64,000 nt of DNA, from assembly GCA_030268105.1 (NCBI GenBank), contig BSDZ01000103.1, positions 310,001 through 374,000 on the forward strand, in the 5' to 3' direction. Numbering within the stretch: the first letter of the stretch is position 1; every line of letters begins with the position of its first letter. This document shows positions 58,070 through 64,000 of this stretch, in pieces. Origin of the DNA: Volvox africanus. Taxonomy: Eukaryota > Chlorophyta > Chlorophyceae > Chlamydomonadales > Volvocaceae. The notes under the pieces are model-generated. The model was given only the letters and a program-made list of their open reading frames with translations, was not told the origin of the DNA and did not search any database. The position numbers were made by a program, and so were the translations under genes.

Positions 58070-61000
58070 TCATTCGTAGTCAAAATCCCGATAGCGCCAA
58101 TCGCCCGGGTGGCTGGACGCAGCCGCCACCCCCTCAAGCTCACGAAGCACGCTGCCCCATCCAGGGGGGGCTGGGAGTGCTCGGCCAAGCAGTTTGCGCT
58201 GCAGAGCGGACCAGGGCATCTGCAGAGCCGTTGCCAGACACTGCGGGCACGGGGTGACGGCGGGGGCTCAGGAAAGGGAAAAGGACCTGAGGCGGGCTGA
58301 GGGGGGGCTGAGGGGGGACTGATAGTGGTGTGGATGTGTGTTTGGAAAACGAATATCTGGCGAGGTGATAAGTGCAAAGCCAGGTGTAAGCTGAAGATAA
58401 AACGGAACCCGTCGGGCCGATGATGGTGGGAGGTATTCGTATGAAGCGCTGGTTGGCTCTTTGCTCCTCCCACATTATAATGCCGATGATGACTCTATCT
58501 CCCCACATCTTTTCCCCTCGCGGCTCGGTCATGGATATGCAAAAAACATACCCATGCGTCCACACACACACACACACACACGTGCGCAGGCACGCATGGA
58601 TATACAATCCGTACCTTCTTAGAGGCCCCCGCCAACTCGCGCTTAACGGCAGCAAGCACCTCATCCGCGGGAAGCTCCTGCAGTACGGCAATAGAGCAGT
58701 CTTGGTTGGAGCTTTGGGGAGCAATGACAGTGTCGATTGGGGCCTTATACCACGGCCCAAATCACTAACTAAGCACAGACACGATCGACGGATAAGGAGC
58801 CGTGGCCAGATGGACACAAGATAGGACCGAGGAATACAACTAAAGGTAAGGACTTGAAGCTTGAAGGAAAGCTCGGGCACCTTCTAACCAATACATGTTT
58901 AAGAAACCTCAATTTGCACATGCCCACATACGTCGTGTCGCGTCATGCGTCTTCACGCTCTCGAGTGCTTTTCTCGCGCTTACACCACCCAGCATGCACA
59001 CGCGCAACTGAATCTGTTTAAAATATATAAGGAATAGCGGCAAAAACTGCCACTTTGTCTGCACTTCGCGGGCTCGTCCGTCAGGTCAACATACAGACCT
59101 ACACATACACATGCTTCCGAGCCCACCCGGCTACCCCCAACTCCCGTGCCGCACCTCAAACATGCGGGGAAATGTTTGCTCCAGGAAGACCAACGATTCC
59201 GCATCTCGTAATGTTTGAACCATCAACAGCAGTTCCAGAAGTCTGAGGGGATGTACGGCATTGTGGATGTACGGCATACATGTCTAGTACGGCATTTGTT
59301 AACCTTACGATATCCTTGATTCCTTTTGGTTTCTTGGTTTATTAATTTATTAATTAGTATATCTGTTAGAGGAAGGTGAAGATCTGTTCATGATCGTGGT
59401 ATTACGGCTGTCATTGGCATGGTCACCATTTCTATTTACTAAAACGATAATTGACTGACTTCCGTACCAGCTTAGTCCCACATACGGCACTCAAGCATGA
59501 CGCGTATACCGTTTACCTTACCTGAAATTGATGGTGCCCATGGGCCCTGTCACGTCGTACAGCCGTACGTCCCGTGGGTCAGGCAGGTCACGGTTCAGCA
59601 TAAAATCTTCCACTAGCTTTTGAGAAGCCTCAACGTAACCTAAACAGAATATATCCGAAATAGGCGGGGATGAGAGAAGCCAGAGAGTTCGGAAAGGGCG
59701 TTTAGGAAATCCCCACCCCCATCCGTGTCGGGAAGGTATAAAATCTTCTAGTTGATATAACGGACTATCGGTTTCAACGACTTAACAAATTAGTGCGCAG
59801 GGTGGCTGCAGTACCTGCCCTCGCTCCATTCCAAACCTCGTGGCGCCTTTCCTGACCGTTTACATCTCCCCCCCCACCTGCAACTACACCAGCAGGCAAC
59901 TTACCGAATCTAGGCGTACGGCAAACCCCATACAAGTCTAAGGGCACGCAAACGCACCGACCTGCCTCCTTCATGACCCCCTTCAGCCGGTTCGCCAGCC
60001 AGGTCTTTCTGTCCGCCTCCCACTGCTTTTGACCGGCAGTATTCGGCGAGTAGTCATCACGCTTGATCTCCACCAGGCGCCAGCTCTCAAGGTTCTTCCC
60101 TGCGACCCACCATCACACGTATCATACGGACCGTACTTTCAACCGAAATCAGTTATTATGACGTACACAGTATTCACCATAATCAATATGCAACCGCGTT
60201 TCTATTTTGGTGCACGGCGCTAACTGCGCTGCAATCATCCATGTCGATAAGAGGCATCTGCGCTCTGCCCAACTTGCTCACGTCATCGCACATCGCGACT
60301 CACCCCTGGCGAGTACGAATAGCTCATCAGGGGCTCCCGGGTCGAGCTTCTCGACCCAGCCCGCCAGCCAGGACCCAAATAGGACACGGTACGGATACCG
60401 CTTGCCGCCGTACTCCACCTGCCGTACGAGCATGCATTATGAAAGATGCATGCGTGAAAACGTAATAAGCATTTACAGTACGGCTCAGAGCGTCATTGAA
60501 AATCACAACTTCCAAAGACCGTGCAAGGCACCGCATCGCATCGCAATGCAGTACAGTGCAGTACAGTGCAGCTCTCTGCTTCCAAGGGGTGACGTCTCTC
60601 CTGGTTGGGATGTCCGTTCCACCTCTGCCTGACGGCCTTGCTGCTGTACCCGTACTGTTGCCTCCTCCTCGTTGTCCTCCTCTTCCAAGCGGTTCATTTC
60701 GGCCGGGCCGTGCCCCATATGGCCCCCGCTCTACACCCACCTTGGAGGGGTCTTTGGCATTGATCTCCTCTATCAGCGCCAGACATTTGGACAACTTCTC
60801 TCGGTTACCTGGAGGTGGTCGCTGGAGTGGGATAGAGTGGGAGGGACAGGGAGGGAGTGGGAGGGAGTGGATGGTGGAGGGATGGGTGGAGGGAGTGGGA
60901 GGGATGGCGATGGCTTCACACCAATATTTGGATGGAGGGGCGACCGGGTGTGTGGTGAGCGCAGATGCAGATCAACGAAAAAAGGAAACCGAAGGAATTA

Positions 61001-61577
61001 AAAACACCTTTTGCATACTTTGCATCATCCTCCACCGTATGTTCCCACCTCTTATCCTGAGCTGTGGATGAAGTCATCCCCCTACTTAACAAAGCATGTT
61101 TAGATGTAGGTACCTTTCCACTACATTGAACTCTTCTTTGAAACCACGACATATGTGCTTTGCATGTCGTACATGCATATCTGCAAAGTTATTCAAGCAA
61201 ATGCTTCTTTCACGTTTCCTGCCTGAATCTGATCCTACCGAGGCCAGCAGCTTATCCACCAGGACCGCGACTTCTGGAGAATCTAACGTAGCCCGGCAGG
61301 GACCGAGTCGCTGACGGTGGCGCCGGACAGCCAGTGTGTACGGCAGCTGGGAGGCCCCGCCAACGCCGGCCGATAGCGGCCCAAGGGTCGATCCCACCGC
61401 TGAGGGAGCGACTGTATCAGCTGCGCCGTACGGCATGGCGGTTTGACTAAATGTCGGACAGTAGCCCTGGTGAAGCCATGCGGAGGCAGACAGGGATCGG
61501 GAGGAAAGCGAGAGGTACGGACGCAGGTGCAGGTGCGGATGCCAACTGGCACAATTAATGAAGCGTATGATAGGCAA
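58070..61577 (-). CDS. DUF4202-domain protein with mitochondrial-type leader
   Basis: Predicted 362-residue protein. Exons: 61577-61239, 60797-60741, 60418-60304, 60099-59962, 59639-59522, 59242-59155, 58677-58615, 58240-58070; all phases agree; TGA at 58072-58070. Residues 1-40 (MPIIRFINCASWHPHL then a Ser/Arg/Leu-rich run) are free of acidic residues, like a mitochondrial presequence. The body matches DUF4202: SKCLALIEEINAKDPSK, YPYRVLFGSWLAGWVEKLDP, DELFVLARGKNLESWRLV, KRDDYSPNTAGQKQWEADRK, LKGVMKEAGYVEASQKLVED, DAESLVFLEQTFPRMF and PADEVLAAVKREL. The His of the bacterial AQH motif is not conserved (RGKNLESW). The biochemical role of DUF4202 is unknown. The exon 1-2 join rests on a GAGAG acceptor without a clear pyrimidine tract and is the weakest. 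Confidence 0.82.
58562..58582 (+). repeat. (CA)n microsatellite in DUF4202 intron
   Basis: About ten CA units in the last intron of the DUF4202 gene. Confidence 0.9.
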
Positions 61578-62022
61578 GCGGTCCTGGACATTAAAAGACA
61601 GGTGTACTGGGAGCGCTGAGATGGAGCGAGTATGCGCGACTCAGAGAGGGGTGCGCGGCAGAGAGGCAAGGTGTGAATAGTTTGGAGAGATAATGCCAGC
61701 GGCTCTCAAAGGCGCAGAACTTACGTGGTGAAGTTGTAACGAGGCCGAACCCCCAGTCGGCCTGCACTAACAAAACCATAACACATACGCCGTCTGTATG
61801 GAGCGATGGCCTGTCAACGCTCTTCGGTTACGAGATGCAAGCGCATCGGGTAGACTAGCGCTTGGCATAAGCCATGTCGCTTTTTGATATTCAAATGTAC
61901 ATATCAAATGCAGAAAATATTCATCTCATGCAACTTGTGTGGTTCATAACGACGACTTTCCTTGGGGTCTTTCCGATAAACCCACCGTGCGCAAGGTAAT
62001 GAAGTCATCTGAGGCTTCATAC

Positions 62023-62618
62023 CTATAGAGCCCGTTCCAGCTGAAAACATCTCACTTAAGTAATGGCCAAAGTGCAAAAGGGTTCGCAATGATCACACAA
62101 ATCGCCAAGTGAACGATGGCTAGTTCGTCGTGCAGGGCCCCTCCATCAAATAGGAGAATGCGAAACATAGCGTAATGTAGATGTCCTGGTGTTTATCCTA
62201 CAAATCTGTACCATGTACGACACAATAATAATAGCAATAAGTACAAGGTGCAATACTGCGGCCTAAACAACTGGATGCAAACCTTCTCATTGTTCTTTTA
62301 AATTTATATCTACATCAGGCAGTTTAAACACTCCTGCGAATTAGGGATGCAGAACATGTCGTGTATATCGTGAGATAGGTAGACATCTAAGCTCTGGCCC
62401 AGCTTACCCCATTCTCCTCAATCCGCTGCCTCGTTGCATTTACATTCATCTGTCGAGGTTCGATGAAGATCTCAGCCAAGTGATGGACAAATATGGGTAC
62501 ATCGTCTGGGGCCCTGGCAACCCGGGACCGCAGCAGCGCGCTTCGCTTTGCGTGGACTTGTTTCGAAGTCTTAAGAATAGGGATAACGATGTGTGCTTGA
62601 TATGCACGTTGGGGCTCC
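62023..62618 (-). CDS. 3' end of an unassigned gene (two exons)
   Basis: An exon from about 62618 down to 62408 encodes IVIPILKTSKQVHAKRSALL and PDDVPIFVHHLAEIFIEPRQ, ending IEENG at a GTAAGC donor in phase 0. The next good acceptor (GTTTTCAG at 62041-62048) opens an 18-nt exon, 62040-62023, reading LERAL and TAG. The peptide is helical and charged and looks real, but I do not recognise the family. The 5' exons probably lie beyond 62650; they were not found. Confidence 0.45.
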
Positions 62619-63072
62619 AATCCCCCAGATACTTATCCCTACCCACCAGTCGCCGACTGTCCGTACATTCCCATAATAGCGCTCGCCAAAAACTCCAACT
62701 AGGTTTTCCGGTCAAGTGTCGGGCTCTACTTAGGACTATACGATACGTGTGATCCCACGTATCGTGGACATCGCATACTAAAATGATCTTACCAGAAGTC
62801 ACAAACCTGATCCCACATAATTTTCGGAATACCACTATATGAAGGACACCGTCACATGTAGGACACTACGTAGATTGACGTCGAAGTAAAGCCATCAAAA
62901 TAACTGCGAGTCATATTGCATCCTTCCACGCTTACTCAATTGCGCAGCATTCTGGCTTAAGCTCTTTTATACCGATAACGAATATAAGCTTTTTTTAGTG
63001 CATCCAAAGATGTAATGGTATGAGTGTCCTTGCATAGCATTGTGCAGCGATCGCAACCTTTGTATGATTGAA

Positions 63073-63255
63073 TTATTCGTAGGACATTGCACACGCCATT
63101 TCATCTACTAAGGACTTTGAAAATGGTAAAACACGATCGCAGCAAGTACTCAAAACCCGCGCCGCAACCTTTGTATCACGCACATGACTTGCCCCATCCA
63201 GGACAGGAAAATCGACTCCCTTGAAACACACCTGAACAAGGACATTCAGTAGCAT
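63073..63255 (-). CDS. Possible terminal exon, unassigned
   Basis: Open to TAA at 63075-63073, encoding VCFKGVDFPVLDGASHVRD and SKSLVDEMACAMSYE. A CTTGTTCAG acceptor at 63225-63233 could start the exon at VCFKG. The sequence is not repetitive; family unknown. It could belong to a gene that starts beyond 63.3 kb. Confidence 0.3.
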   Translation of the reverse strand: MLLNVLVQVCFKGVDFPVLDGASHVRDTKVAARVLSTCCDRVLPFSKSLVDEMACAMSYE

Positions 63256-64000
63256 GGCTTATTGATGAACAGGCAGGCCCAGAGGGAAGTCAATACATCT
63301 CATCCCCCGGATGGATGGTCTAACCATGACAAGGATGCTTAGCCAAGAATCACACGGCAAAGTTGGAGCAAACAAGGTGCCGACGTGGCGAGCTTTCCCC
63401 ACCAGCTCCCCACACAGCAATCTGAAATATGTCGTGATTTATTTTTTATTTGTTGCGACACCCTTACAAGCAGAGGGACAATTTGCGTTTGTTGAACAAA
63501 TGCGTCATTGGATGAATATCTCTCATACGTTCTTATCTGCTGTATGCTTCTTCAGCATAAGGATTGTAAGTCGTTGTGAATGGACCGACATGGAACGTTC
63601 TATGGTTCCACCCCTCCATCCCCGTGCAGTTCTGCTGATAATACGAGCTTCAGGCATCTCACCCCCTCATTCCATTGCAAGCAAGTCAACACCGGTTAAC
63701 ATATTGCAGCTGCCAGACCCACCACCCTTGAAAAAAGCCTCCATCTCCTCTCCACAAGCCACCACTGCCTTGGCCCCCCAAGCTGCCACCACTGCTTGCC
63801 GCCCCCCAAACTACCACTACTGCCTTCCCCCAGCAAGCCGTCCTCACCAATGAAGCCACCAGGTCTCAAGATCCTTCCATCTCCACCGTCTCCTCTCCTG
63901 CCCGACCCAACTTCCCCTGCTCCTGGTCCTCCTCCACCCACGTACCTCCCTCCACTGGCTCCATGTGATTTCTGCGTCAACATAAACATCGAAGCCAGTG
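63256..64000. other. Low-complexity end of window
   Basis: A 180-codon + frame (63311-63853) ends in Pro/Ala-rich low complexity; the minus strand over 63696-63989 is Gly-rich low complexity. Neither can be called a gene from sequence alone. Confidence 0.3.

Noticed and set aside
1..64000. tRNA genes
   Set aside because: I looked for a T-arm GTTCRANYC with a fitting acceptor stem and found no convincing cloverleaf by eye; a tRNAscan run would be decisive.

Overview
This window is nuclear DNA from an intron-rich, photosynthetic eukaryote, most likely a unicellular alga. Genes on both strands are split by short GT-AG introns. Joining exons in phase gives full-length eukaryotic proteins: ribosomal protein S29, a histone H2A, an Aha1-type co-chaperone, a class IV/bacterial-like histone deacetylase, a dual-specificity phosphatase and an F-box/LRR protein. 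A chloroplast-type bacterial-PH protein with a transit-peptide-like N terminus points to a plastid-bearing lineage. I cannot name the species. All exon junctions were inferred by eye from GT/AG sites, reading phase and family resemblance, with no transcript evidence.

Layout. 1-5 kb: an unassigned (+) gene (at least five in-phase exons to 3741) with a GTAT microsatellite. 5-7.7 kb: an unassigned (-) gene fragment and the (-) Aha1 N-domain gene. 7.7-11.6 kb: little recognisable. 11.6-13.9 kb: (+) plastid bacterial-PH gene. 14-20 kb: mostly unassigned, with two related terminal exons for small one-helix membrane proteins on (-). 20.8-24.4 kb: (+) mitochondrial K+/H+-exchange-related gene in eight exons. 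25.4-25.8 kb: (-) RPS29. 26.7-30.9 kb: (-) histone deacetylase in eleven exons. 32.5-34.8 kb: (+) dual-specificity phosphatase. 35-38.4 kb: gene-poor, with a CCCCGTC minisatellite and a long-armed hairpin element. 38.4-44.7 kb: a decayed Ty3/gypsy-type pol on (-) with an integrase-linked PHD finger, bounded by 55-bp inverted, not direct, repeats. 44.8-48.8 kb: gene-poor. 48.8-52.9 kb: (-) F-box/LRR gene whose introns carry inverted (AGGGG)n tracts. 55.2-55.6 kb: intronless divergent H2A. 58.1-61.6 kb: (-) DUF4202 gene with a mitochondrial-looking leader. 62-63.3 kb: an unassigned (-) gene end.

The genes are independent housekeeping units, not an operon or pathway cluster. The most unusual items are the inverted-repeat-bounded gypsy pol with its neighbouring hairpin element, the divergent H2A, the inverted pentanucleotide tracts bracketing two exons, and the pair of one-helix membrane proteins.
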